DNA of 64,000 nt from Scalesia atractyloides (taxonomy: Eukaryota > Streptophyta > Magnoliopsida > Asterales > Asteraceae): contig CAMTDV010000027.1 in the NCBI GenBank assembly GCA_947069175.1, forward strand, positions 43,165,369 to 43,229,368, written 5' to 3'. Made by a program: the position numbers and the translations under genes. Shown here one piece after another: positions 49,934 to 60,534 of this stretch. The notes under the pieces are model-generated. The model saw only the letters and a program-made list of their open reading frames with translations. It was not told the DNA's origin and ran no database searches. Each line of letters starts with the position of its first letter. The stretch's first letter is position 1.

Positions 49934-51058
49934 TCTCCTTCACCAAAAATCAAGATTTAACTCCAACCGTTTAGTTTTTATGTTTTTCCTTTATGTTATC
50001 TAAATTTCACGTATCTCAATTATAAATTGGAAATTTATCCAAGGATCTTAATGCGAATTACTACTTCAGTTTTGTTTTTATACTCATTGATTTAACATTC
50101 ATATCATCATGCCTCACGACGTATCTCAGTCTCATCATTTAAAGAAGTTGAGCTGTGTCTCACTTCTACATGGACTAACTTCTCCATCATAACAAACGAG
50201 AGAGGTACTGTCATCATTCAAACATGTATACTATCAGAATTAAGACTCAATCTTTGATTGTTGTGTTTGTTATGTTTTAGAGTCACATAGGACTAATCAT
50301 AACTTACTGATAAAACCAATGAAAATTTGACAAGAATATGGTGGATACGCCGCTGGTACTTCCTATATATAAGTATTCTTGCCAAAGGATCAGAGGCATT
50401 ATCAGGCGGTTACGAGAAGTTCCATGTAGGATTTAGTAATGTCTTGGTTGAAGTTTGTGTTATACTCACTGATTTAGCATTCATATCATCTCATCATTTA
50501 AAGAAATTGGATTGTGTTCTATTTCTACATAGACTAACATCTCCATCATAACAAACGAGAGAGGTACTGTCACCATTCAAACATGTATACTATCAGAATT
50601 AGGACTCAGACATTGGTTGTTGTGTTTATTTATGTTCTAGAGTCACATCATAGAACCAATCATAACTTACTGATAAAACCAATGAAAATTTGACAAGAAT
50701 ATGGTGGATACGCCGCTGGAACTTCCTATATATAAGTATTCTTGCCAAAGGATCAGAGGCATTGTCAGGCGGTTATGAGAAGTTCCATGTAGGTTTTAGT
50801 AGTAGAAGTTTTGTTTTAGGATATAACCTTATCTTTCCAAACATATCAAAACTCTTGCGCATGAAATCATATTTAGTCAATCAACTCTGTTTATCAATAT
50901 TCATTATCATAGGCATCAAAAAGTGATTCCTGAAGCAGGGTACTCAACCCTTACAAGGAACGTTACCGCCTCAAACAAAATTTAAACTCTTACTCCCTTC
51001 TAAGTATGTAACTGTCAAATTAAAACACCATCCTTTTGAGACAAACATGCCACTACTT
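49934..51058 (+). other. E3 non-coding 3' internal region with about 360-bp tandem duplication
   Basis: A block containing ccatcataacaaacgagag, gaatatggtggatacgccgc and tatatataagtattcttgcc occurs at about 50180-50440 and again at 50542-50800 (period about 359-363 bp). E2 carries one copy. No pol homology was seen. Confidence 0.8.
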
Positions 51059-51094
51059 AAATTTCAGGACGAAATTTCTAAAAGTAGGGGATAC

Positions 51095-53837
51095 TGTAAC
51101 ATCCGTCAAAAACCGGGTTAACCAAACCCGCTTCGTTTATTAACCGAACAACCAGTTAAAAATTTCGTAGCGTATTTAATGCTTAAATTAATTTTAAACG
51201 ATAAATAATTAATAAGTATATTAGAATATAAAATTTATAATTGAAAATCTATTAGAAATAATGAAATAAAAATAAAATGCTGAAGCCGGGTTTCAAACCC
51301 GGGTCAGCCAAGAGTATCATCAAAGACTTAACTCACACTCGCCCAACCACTCCGCCACTTGTGATTCTTGTTAATTTATTGAAACAAATAATACATAAAA
51401 TAAATCTGGAAATCAAACCCAGTTAACAGCGAGCCCCAAATCACTCTCGATGGAAATCCCGACGAAATCGTCAATCATTGACGTTTTCTTTTGGCATAAC
51501 GGATGCAATTACAGCAGCGCCGGTTATAACTGAAAACTTTAAGGTCATTCATTCAAATCATCAAATCGTAACCGAATGACTTTGAATTCAAAACCGGAAA
51601 TACAATTAAAACTGAGATATACTTTATTCATCAGTTGAGCTCACGAATTTATCCAACTTACACTCTCCATTTTGCTCAGAAAACTTCGCCGCAAGTCGCC
51701 GGATTTCTCTGTAAGTTAACCGGAAATTTATCGCCGGAAAACCGAATTCATTCCATCCCGTCTGCTTACCCTAAAATAAGATCTTTAGAGCTCATACCGA
51801 CATCACCCACACTTACCTTAAACCCCCAGAAGAATCTCTGTCGCAAGAAATTCATCGCCGGAATTCTCTACAAGTCGCCAGAAAACCGAGACTTTCATCT
51901 ACACGGTAAAAACCTCGACTTTTTCTGTTTTAACCCATTGTTAGACTATTGCTAACATCAATCCCTCACCCAGAATCTATTCCAGACGACGTTGCCGGAT
52001 ATTCCATTTTCGCCGGAAAACTTCTGGAATTTCCAAAATCACACTGTTAATCGGTATGACCATCTAAACATTCTGATAATCGTTGCTCAGTAATTCAATT
52101 TCATATCTAACCAATCAAACTGATTATTGAATCCGAACAGAAGGAGTTCACAAAACAGAGCCGGCGATCCTTGCCGGAGTTCTGAAAAAGACGACCTGTT
52201 CCGGTACTTTCTTTCCCAAACCCTTCTTTCAATACCTTTCAATTTCTCATAGTATTCGTTAACCGAATTAAACAAGAAACAGTTGGTTTAACCATTGTCT
52301 GTGTTTTGAACGAAGAAGACGAAGTCGCTTAGGTTATAAGATTAATTTAAATCAATATTATGAACGGGTTAGACACACAGTCCAGAGGTGGACTGTGTGC
52401 AAATAAATACGCATACGTCCCGAGTTCGATCCTTGACACACGCACATTCGCTGTAATAAAAATATTCTTTTTTTTTAAACTGAACCGGATCCATACGCAG
52501 TAAGATGTTAAGTATAATAAAAACCAGAATATTTACCAAGTTAGACACACAGTCCAGCGGTGGACTGTGTGCCAAACTAAACCACAGGTCCCGGGTTCGA
52601 GACCTGTGGAGAGCACCGAGTCGATACAATTAAACCCTTTTTAAAAATAAATGATTTTCAGATTAAATTAAATAGTGTATAAATATAATTAAAAACAGAA
52701 ATATTTCGGGTTAGACACGTAGCTCAGTAGGTAGAGCTGCGTGCACGCGTACGGGAGGTCACGGGTTCGAGTCTCACCCAGCGCACACATACAAACGACC
52801 GAACCGGTCAACGGTCAACAGTAATGGTCAACAGTCATGGTCACCGGTCAAAAAGTCAACATTTTTTTATTATTTTTATTTATTTATTTAATTTAAAAAT
52901 CAATTAAAAATACTTAAAAATAACGTTTTTAAAGTTAGAAAATAGCCTTAAACTCACAAAAATATATCCAAAAATCCTACTAAAATTGATTAATAAAATC
53001 CGCTTATTTACCGAACCGTTATGTTATTTAGGTTAGTTCCCTTGCCGATTAAATCCGAATTCGTGCGCATTTATCATCAATCCAAGAAATGCAACCACTG
53101 TGAGTGAATCTTACAACTCCCCTTTTTATTACACGTTTTGGGGTGTATCATGTGTCACTTAAACTAACTCATTTATTCAAACTCGTGCCATACCATATTA
53201 TGATTTAAACTTAGAATGTAAATATTGTTTGTAGTTATGTATTACATATTGTCAAGTTGTATGCAAATTATTTGTTAGGCCCATCAGTTCCTCGTGGGAG
53301 AGGAGTTGAACAACGCGTGCCTTAAAACTCATTCATTAGGCCCATCAGTTCGTAGAACAACGCGTGCCTCAAAACTCATTCATTAGGCCCATCAGTTCCT
53401 CGTGGGAGACGAGTTGAACGACGCGTGCCTCAAAACAACCTATTATTGTATGTGTATACATTATTTAATATTAAGTGTTTTGTGACTAAGTTTACATCTA
53501 TATTTACTCATATGTGGTTATGCACTTTAATTTATAATCAATTCAATAAATTTGTTTAAATGTTTTTCATAGGATTCACTCGCCAACTTTTTGTTGATCC
53601 AAAAACCATTTTTACACATGATACAGGTGAACAGGATGAAGCAAGGAAAACATAGGAAATGACTTAGAAGAAAATAATGAAGTCTAGAAAGATGTGTAGA
53701 ACATGTTGTAATTATGATTGTATGATTCCCTTTAAATTGTAATAATAAATATGAAACATTATAATAAATGTCATGAGCTTTGATGAAAACCCAATCATGC
53801 CCCGATCACCTTTTCCGCTGCGGGTCGGGGTGTGACA
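51095..53837 (+). repeat. 3' LTR of E3
   Basis: 2,743 bp. Antisense module 51279-51361 (-), whose B box has one change (tttcaaaccc); sense triad 52366-52785. Triple ggcccatcagttc block at about 53278-53430. Confidence 0.92.
52366..52785 (+). ncRNA. tRNA-like triad in E3 3' LTR
   Basis: m1 52366-52445 (loop gagg, B box agttcgatcc), m2 52539-52617 (9-bp B-box stem kept), m3 52708-52785 (A box tagctcagtagg, one change; B box ggttcgagtc). Confidence 0.73.
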
Positions 53838-56332
53838 TTATACACGTAGCTCAGTTGGTAGAGCTGCGTGCACGTATACGAGAGGTCACGAGTTCGATCC
53901 TCATACGAAGCCAATAGTCAGTACAGTCCGGCTGGTTGACAACTCAAACCCTGAAAAAGGGTAATTTTTCTTTAATAATTAAAATCCTTATTATTTTCAC
54001 TAAAAATTAATTAAAAATACCTAAAAATAAGGTTTTAAAGCCTAAAATTTTGTATTAGTTTCACAAAAATAAACCTAACAATCTAATAAAAAGCATTAAT
54101 TATAAACAATAATTTCTAATAAATTTATTTATTTATCGAATTATTACGTTATTATTTAGGTTAATTTCTCTCGTGGTTAAATCCAAAATCGCGCGTGTTC
54201 GTCGTCAATCCAAGAAAAACGCACCCACTGTGAGTGAATCCTTACAAATTCCCCTTTTTATTCACGTTTTGGGGTGGATCATGTGTCGTTACATATTGTA
54301 TTATTTCAAATATTTGTGCTAACACCATTATGTGATCTAATGTGTATATTTTTTGTTGTTGTTGTTGTTGTTATATGTGGTTACATTATATCATTTCAGT
54401 GCAATCATTCATATAAGGCCCATCAGTTCCTTGTTGGATACGAGTTGAGCATTGTGTGCCTCATTTGATCGGCTCCGATTTATTGAGCCTTGATCTCACA
54501 GTTCATCATTTGTCATGCTCATAAGTACATTGTTGATATCATGTGGTTTGATTATATATACATATGCTCATATATGGTCCATGCACATTTTTTTAAATTA
54601 ATCAATGTAACTAATCCGTTAAAATGTTTAATTTAGATTCACTCGCCAACTTTTGTTTACCCAAAATTTTATTTTTACACATGATACAGGTGGAGAGGAA
54701 CACTTAGGATTGGCCTTAGAAGATGAATATAATACGTCTTGTTGAGAACAATATTTCTTGTGATTGTATGGTTCTTTGTGTTTGGATATCTTATTTTAAA
54801 TTTCAATTAATAAATATGAAACTTAATTATAGTAAATGTCATGAGCTTTGATGATAACCCAATTATGCCCCGACTTCTACTTCCGCTGCGGGTTAGGGTG
54901 TGACACCATCAACCCATTTCAGGTGAACAGGTTAAAATTGCCATTTTTAGTCATTCATACACATGAGTAAATTCAAAAATTATGTTTTACACATGTGTAA
55001 ATTCCTAGTCTACATACTATTTGAAGATGTAAATTAGACTTACCATTTTCAGCACGGTATCTTTTTTATCGTATTCATCATTATCTTGTAGACCAACAAG
55101 CTTTTGCTTGTGGCAATGTTGTCAATTATTTCAATCGCTGAATTTCTTAAATCCAAACACACAAGCTAGTATTATTCTCAGCGATCGGAATCAACACCAC
55201 TCTAATTTTTTTTAATCAAGTCCATCTTCTGATCCTTTTAACAAGTTCTTAATGCTTGATTCAATCACATCCAATCGTCCAGCTTCATCCATTTTTTCAT
55301 GTTCCAGAATACCTATATTCTGTGTCGATAAAAGTATTATTATTTTAAATTAATTTCTTAGTTTAAGCTAATGTTATACAAAACGTGTAAAAAATTAACT
55401 TACCATCACATTTGTATCACAAAAAAGTCTCTTATCTGAACCTAGGCTTCAAAATTCTTCATCATGATTCAAAACTGCAGTCCAGCAGTCTATAACATTG
55501 CTTAGCAATCTCTGACCTGGTTCTAAAGATTTTAGCAAAAAAAAAATTTTGTAACATTTCCAGAAACACTCTCAAACACATCATCCATGTCATAACATAT
55601 CAATCAAGAAAGTACTCATATAGCTTAAATATAATTACTAACATAATAACATATTCAAATAATCAAAATTGATTAAAATAGATTATGGCATACCCGAATT
55701 CAGATTCAATTTCCTTTACTTCCTGACACATTGCATCTTTTTTTCTGAATGTTCCATCAGATAATCCCATATCTTCAATTCTTCTTTGGTTAACGGTTTG
55801 TAAATATCAACTACTCTTACCAAAAACGGAGATTTTGATGGATACGTTGGATGTTTGGTTCTATGCGATCTTTCAGTTACATTTTCTGCATTTTGCTTCT
55901 CAGCATCTGCATTTTCTTGATACGGAACTTGGATCGGGCTTATTCCTAAACTGAAACTTGGTTGACTCAAAACTATCTGATTTGAGTTGCATTTTTCTTT
56001 TGTTCGACCAATATGAACCTTTTGTGTAGGTGTTTGAGATTCAGTTTCTATTGGTACAGTTAGTTCAAGAATTTGATCATTTGTGGGTGTTGTTGGTTGT
56101 GTTGGCGATGTTGTTTCATCTTCTTTTTGATTGAAAAGCTTTTTGAGCTTTTCCTTGTAACTTTCAACAAAAAATTTTACTTCCTCCCTTTCTGGGAAGT
56201 TTACAAAAACTTTTTCTACTGCCTTCTCAAAATTGTTCTTATATGTTTCAATCCAGTAGTAATTTGTACCAACGTCTCTTAAATGTGCCTGGTCAAAGTG
56301 ATAAATGAAAAAAATATTCAAGTCATTTGTTC

Positions 56333-56520
56333 TACACATGTGTAAATTTCTGTTTTACACATGTGTAAATTCTCAGTTGAAAGTGTATAAATAATAAAAA
56401 AAATAACTATGACTTACACATGTGTAAATTCTCAGTTGAAAGTCTGTTTTACAAATGTGTTTCTGTTTTACACTTGTGTAAGTTTCTATTTTAAAGACTT
56501 ACACATATGTAAACCAACTA
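56333..56520. repeat. Small ttacacatgtgtaa cluster
   Basis: Three exact acacatgtgtaa copies at about 56335, 56356 and 56415, plus near-copies (acaaatgtgt, acacttgtgtaa, acacatatgtaa), between two Ulp1 exons. Another exact copy lies at about 54992 with a near-copy (acacatgagtaa) at about 54960. Confidence 0.85.
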
Positions 56521-56816
56521 ACTTACAAGATTCTAACATATACATTTCATTTATTATTTAGTTGTGTTACTTACCTCCAAGCTGTTTGGATCTGTCATGT
56601 CTGGTCCACTTTCTTCACTTTCTTCTGTTTGTGTTTTCTCTGAGTTAGTTTCTTGACTTGTCTTGGTATTAGAACTTCCTTCTTCAACAAATAACCCTCT
56701 GAAATCTCCCCTTCCGAATCCCCCTTGTTCAATCTCCATGTCTTCTCTCAGTTGTAGCCTTTGTGCCGTCCAGTATTCTAGCGGTGAAATTGTTCGCTCT
56801 TCATTAGGTCCTTTAC

Positions 56817-56953
56817 ATGTCACACTATCTACATATAAGAGGTGCAAAAAAGTTTTCAAGTACTCATTATTGCTTTTATCAGAGTATGTCACACTATCTA
56901 CATATAAGAGGTGCAAAAAAGTTTTCAAGTACTCATTATTGCTTTTATCATAG
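56817..56953 (-). repeat. In-frame 69-bp tandem duplication in the Ulp1 gene
   Basis: Two nearly identical 69-bp copies at 56817-56885 and 56886-56954 give a repeated peptide NNEYLKTFLHLLYVDSVT on the minus strand. Confidence 0.85.
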
Positions 56954-57794
56954 TACAATGATAAATATAAAATGTATAAGAATGAAGTTATACCATAAAA
57001 TAGTTAGTGCACCAAGAAAGTAGCAAGAAATGTCCCTTTGTACCCACCCTTCTTTACATCTTTTAATAAGGTGAACAACATATTTGCACCAATCTATCTT
57101 TGAGAAGTCCATTTCTTCATTCAGTAAGTCAATGATTCCAGCTTTGCATAATCTATTATAATGACATTCGACCATTGTGTTAACAAACAAGACAACGAAA
57201 TCAAGCTTAAACATAAAACCTTCATTATCATCTCCAAAAGCTATCTTTTATACAATATCTTTTGCTTTAATTGTCAACTTGTCATTATGCCTTTTCATGT
57301 AAGCTTTTCCAAGTGTTGTGTACTCTTTGGTGGCTTAAGGGGTGACACATCAAAACCACTATTTGGAATACCTAGCAATTGGTGTATCGCTTCTTTATCT
57401 ACCTTGATAACAATCCTTCCAAATCTTATTTCCATTTTGCAGGGATCAAAATGGTCAACCACAAAGTATGCTAACTTTCCTGGGAGTGTATCAATCTTTA
57501 ATGACAGAATTTTTTCAAATCCCATTTTCTGGACTATCTTTCTTTGTTTTTCAGTTAAAGCTTATATACATTCGTACATCTTTCTTGGAGAGGATCTTGT
57601 TCTTATGCTGAACAACAGAGGGCCCCTGACATTTTTTTTCGTTTTTCTTTTGGTTGATTCAGTAGTTTTTTTCGTCTTACGTTTCTTCATACCAGCTGCT
57701 TCATCCTTGTTTTTATTTTTTTAATTTGTTGCCTTTTTGGTTTGAGCTACTTTTCTTTTTCTCTTTTTGCCTCATGTTTCAAATTATAAGCAAA

Positions 57795-58735
57795 ACTATT
57801 TTACACATGTGTAAAATGATTAATCACTCAAATTCAATGCTAACCAAGATGATTTACACATGTGTAAATTTATTAATCACTCAAATTCAATGCTAGCGAA
57901 GATGATTTACACATGTGTAAATTTATTACTTACGCATGTGTAAACATATTATTTTCACATGTGTAAAATGATTAATCATTCAAATTCATTACCAACCAAG
58001 ATGATTTACACATGTGTAAAACAACTTATTTACACATGTGTAAAACATCTTATTTACAGATGTGTAAATTGATTTGACCACTTAAATTCAATGCTAACCA
58101 AGATGATTTACATATTCGTAAACAGATTACTTACACATGTGTAAACATCTTATTTACACATGTGTAAATTTATTAATCACTCAAATTCAATGCTAACGAA
58201 GATGATTTACACATGTGTAAATTGATTGATCATTCAAATTCATTACTAACAAAGATGATTTACACATGTGTAAAACAGCTTCCTTACAGATGTGTAAACA
58301 TCTTATTTCCAGATGTGTAAATTGATTTGATCACTCAAATTCAATGTTAACCAAGATGATTTACATATTCGTAAACAGATTATTAACACATGTGTAAACG
58401 TAAACATCTTGTTTACACATGTGTAAAGTTATTAATCAGTCAAATTCAATGCTAACAAAGATGATTTACACATGTGTAAACTTATTACTTACACATGTGT
58501 AAACCTATTACTTACACATGTGTAAACGTATTATTTTTATATTACATACCTTCGGCAACTTGGAGTTTATTTGGCTGTTTTTCAGGAACCATCTTCATCA
58601 TTTTTTTCCTTGTTTGCTTCTGTTTGAAACAATTGAAAGCAGTTAAAGCACGTATAAATAACTTACTTACACATGTGTAAAAAGCTTACTTAACATGTGT
58701 AAATAGCTTATTTACACATGTGTAAACAAATTCAA
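57795..58735. repeat. Dense array of ttacacatgtgtaa palindromes
   Basis: About 16 exact acacatgtgtaa copies and about 8 variants (for example acagatgtgtaa, acgcatgtgtaa, acatattcgtaa) in 940 bp. They are embedded in longer units with linkers such as aatcactcaaattcaatgc and taacgaagatga. The array falls in probable introns of the Ulp1 gene. The motif is a perfect inverted repeat around catg. Confidence 0.9.
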
Positions 58736-59150
58736 TATTAACTATTATTAGAAACCTTCACTTAGTTCTTTCATCATCTCATCCCTCTGTCTTCTTAAAA
58801 CCACCTTTAAATTCCTTGATCTTTCTGTTGAATCAAAGAATTTAACCATAAATTTGTTTAATGATCTATGAAAATGCATTTATCATACCTAATTGTTGTT
58901 CAACTACAGCATCCATTTCTGAAAGTGTATTATGTTTATAAACATTTAGTGCCACTTCAGATCCAATAACCAAATGTCAACACAATTTATTGTTTGCTTT
59001 CAATTTGTTATTCAAGTAATTATTTGATTTAAAATAATTTTGTTACTTGCCTGTTTCATCATTATTCTCAGAACTGTCAGTATCAAGTATATCAGGATTT
59101 GATATTGTGTTCGAAAAACTTTTGGCTTTAATCCTTAGAATTCTTGGACT

Positions 59151-60191
59151 TTTACGTTATGGAAATATAGTTTATTAATATATCATTAAGTAAGTTTACA
59201 ATAAATCTTTATAAATCTCAGAATAGTTTTCAGGATGCTTACTTTTCATTTTTCCTTAGGACTATATTTTACTTAAGCACCCTGTTTCAGTGAAGTCATC
59301 AGTAAATTTAAAGACTAAACTCAGCAAAAGAGTAACACGATCACATCTAAACAATAATATAACTCTGCAAGGAGGAAAGATTAACTTATTATACAAAAAG
59401 GTTCGCAGATTGTGTATACAGTCGTGTTCACCCAACATGTATGTTTGAACTTTAGTGAGCAATACAAGTACAATTTTTCTATATTTGCTTGTAACAATTT
59501 CATGTAGTAAAGTAGAAAGTGAAATGACATTTTTGTGTAACTGGTCATTTACCCTCTTCCTCTTAAATCACACTCAAACTCTCTCTTAAACGAATCCACA
59601 AGTCACAAATACTAAATCATCTTTCATCAAACCCTAAACAAAACAACTGAGCCCAAATATTATCTAAAGCATCCAAAATTGCAATTGAAGTTATGTTTAA
59701 TACAAATTGCTATTTCTGAACTATATAGTCGATAATCAAGTCTAACATACTAATCGAACTCTAAACAGAACAACGAAGCTAAAATATTCATATCAAATCA
59801 AAATTACAGAATCAAATGACGATGTGAGAGAAAGTTACCGGTGAATTGGAGTGACGTAGTTGATAGATCGACAAAGAACGTACCAGAAAATGTGTTATAG
59901 GTAGCTGCAGAGTTGATAGATCGAGTTGAGTGTTTTGGATTGAAGGGTTTTGGGGTAGTGAAATCGCCGTGTGTGTGCCTCTGTGTGTTTGCTATGGGAT
60001 TTTTTTTGGGGGGGGGGGGGGGTTGGGGTTTGTATTTTAATGTTTGGACAATAATACCCTCCCCTAATTTTAGTTTAGATTTTCTTCTCATTGAAACCCA
60101 TCTAATCTTAGCCCTTAATTTAGGATGATCTATGGATGAAAATGTTCCTAATGTTCTCACAAAATTAGGTGTTCTAAAGATAACCTTCCCC
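59151..60191. other. Right subterminal region of the Mutator-like element
   Basis: Probable promoter and first-exon region of the Ulp1 gene, with no exon I can define. A run of about 15 G at 60008-60022 lies near the TIR. The terminal 50 bp match the left TIR. Confidence 0.5.
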
Positions 60192-60534
60192 TATATATAT
60201 ATATATTCAGACAGAAATTTGTAACACCTTCTTTACCGCATATTTATATATATCGTATTAAATAAATATTTCAACTCGTAACATCTTCATAAATTGTACA
60301 CTTCAACTTCATTTTAGCTACACAAGTATATCATCATCTCTGTCATTTTGAAAATTTTCATAACCATTAGAAAAATCACTTATATCATCAACACATAACA
60401 TAGGTAACCCATTTCAATTACAAAAAAAAACCTTAATTAATTCAATAACGCAATTTAAAAACCATACATTTTCAACTTCAACAAACATAAAATAAATCTT
60501 TAATTTCATGACATTCATAAAAATTAGCCTACCG
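60192..60534. other. AT-rich spacer downstream of the oxidase gene
   Basis: A (TA)n remnant, then AT-rich DNA that includes the 3' untranslated side of the minus-strand gene. No other gene seen. Confidence 0.5.

Larger units (their letters stand above)
45009..53837 (+). mobile_element. E3: gag-only LTR element with intact gag, in R 3' LTR
   Basis: 8,829 bp with TSD ttata (45004-45008 and 53838-53842). 5' LTR 45009-47749, primer site 47753-47764, leader, intact gag 48596-49933, 1.1 kb non-coding region with a tandem duplication, palindrome 51059-51077, 3' LTR 51095-53837. No pol. It belongs to a different LTR subfamily from E2 but shares the gag and 3' internal region. It sits 363 bp from E2 in the same LTR. 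Confidence 0.93.
24976..54905 (+). mobile_element. R: Ty3/gypsy Tekay-like element with four further insertions
   Basis: Flanked by the 5-bp TSD ccatc (24971-24975 and 54906-54910). 5' LTR 24976-27238; decayed gag-pol 30384-35390; 3' LTR in three pieces 35428-36265, 44646-45008 and 53843-54905. The pieces sum to 2,264 bp against 2,263 bp for the 5' LTR, which confirms the parsing. Insertions inside R are a solo LTR 27749-30063, a TRIM 31797-32199, E2 36266-44640 and E3 45009-53837. The R LTRs differ from each other more than those of E2 or E3, as expected if R is the older host. Confidence 0.93.
35428..54905 (+). repeat. 3' LTR of R, in three pieces
   Basis: Pieces 35428-36265, 44646-45008 and 53843-54905, separated by E2 and E3. 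Antisense module 35639-35714 (-), TATA 35975. Sense modules m1 44666-44742 and m2 44833-44911; m3 is split: its first 8 bases at 45001-45008 and the rest at 53838-53912 after E3. Confidence 0.92.
55080..59150 (-). pseudogene. Ulp1-type peptidase gene of the Mutator-like element, 5' and middle parts
   Basis: Several minus-strand exons are recognisable. These are a 5' part with KSPRILRIKAKSFSN (about 59140-59050), SEVALNVYKHNTLSEMDAVV (about 58970-58890) and basic segments. The conserved domain at 57600-57295 reads RSSPRKMYE, MGFEKILSLKIDTLPGKLAY, FVVDHFDPCKMEIRFGRIVI and DKEAIHQLLGIPNSGFDV, the region found before the peptidase in transposon Ulp1 proteins. Further parts are at 56958-56554 and 56339-55716 (with DIYKPLTKEELKIWDYLMEH), LEPGQRLLSNVIDCWTAVLN (about 55520-55440) and the start of the C48 core, DLRNSAIEIIDNI (55111-55153). 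Stops are present, and the catalytic-histidine region just before DLRNS is degraded. The catalytic-cysteine part lies beyond R at 24671-24709. Its role in the transposon is unknown. Confidence 0.72.
19615..60191. mobile_element. Mutator-like transposon with FAR1-type transposase and Ulp1 gene, split by nested LTR elements
   Basis: Left terminus ggggatggtt...agaacacctaattttt and gtgagaac; the complement of the right terminus reads ggggaaggtt...agaacacctaatttt and gtgagaac. The ends are thus inverted repeats over about 45-50 bp. Both ends lie in (TA)n, so the TSD is not resolvable. Subtracting the 29.9-kb insertion R and its 5-bp TSD leaves about 10.6 kb. That holds a FAR1/MULE transposase (+) and an Ulp1-type peptidase gene (-) in convergent order, an arrangement known in Ulp1-carrying plant MULEs. 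The unity of the two halves is supported by the TIRs, by the ccatc TSD of R, by the two halves of the Ulp1 core and by the shared ttacacatgtgtaa palindromes. Confidence 0.8.

Noticed and set aside
57795..58735. CRISPR-like array
   Set aside because: The repeats are short palindromes with irregular, repeated linkers in a plant transposon; there are no unique spacers and no cas genes.
59804..60160. 118-residue minus-strand ORF as first Ulp1 exon
   Set aside because: It overlaps the TIR and the poly-G (poly-Pro) tract and shows no similarity to the gene family.
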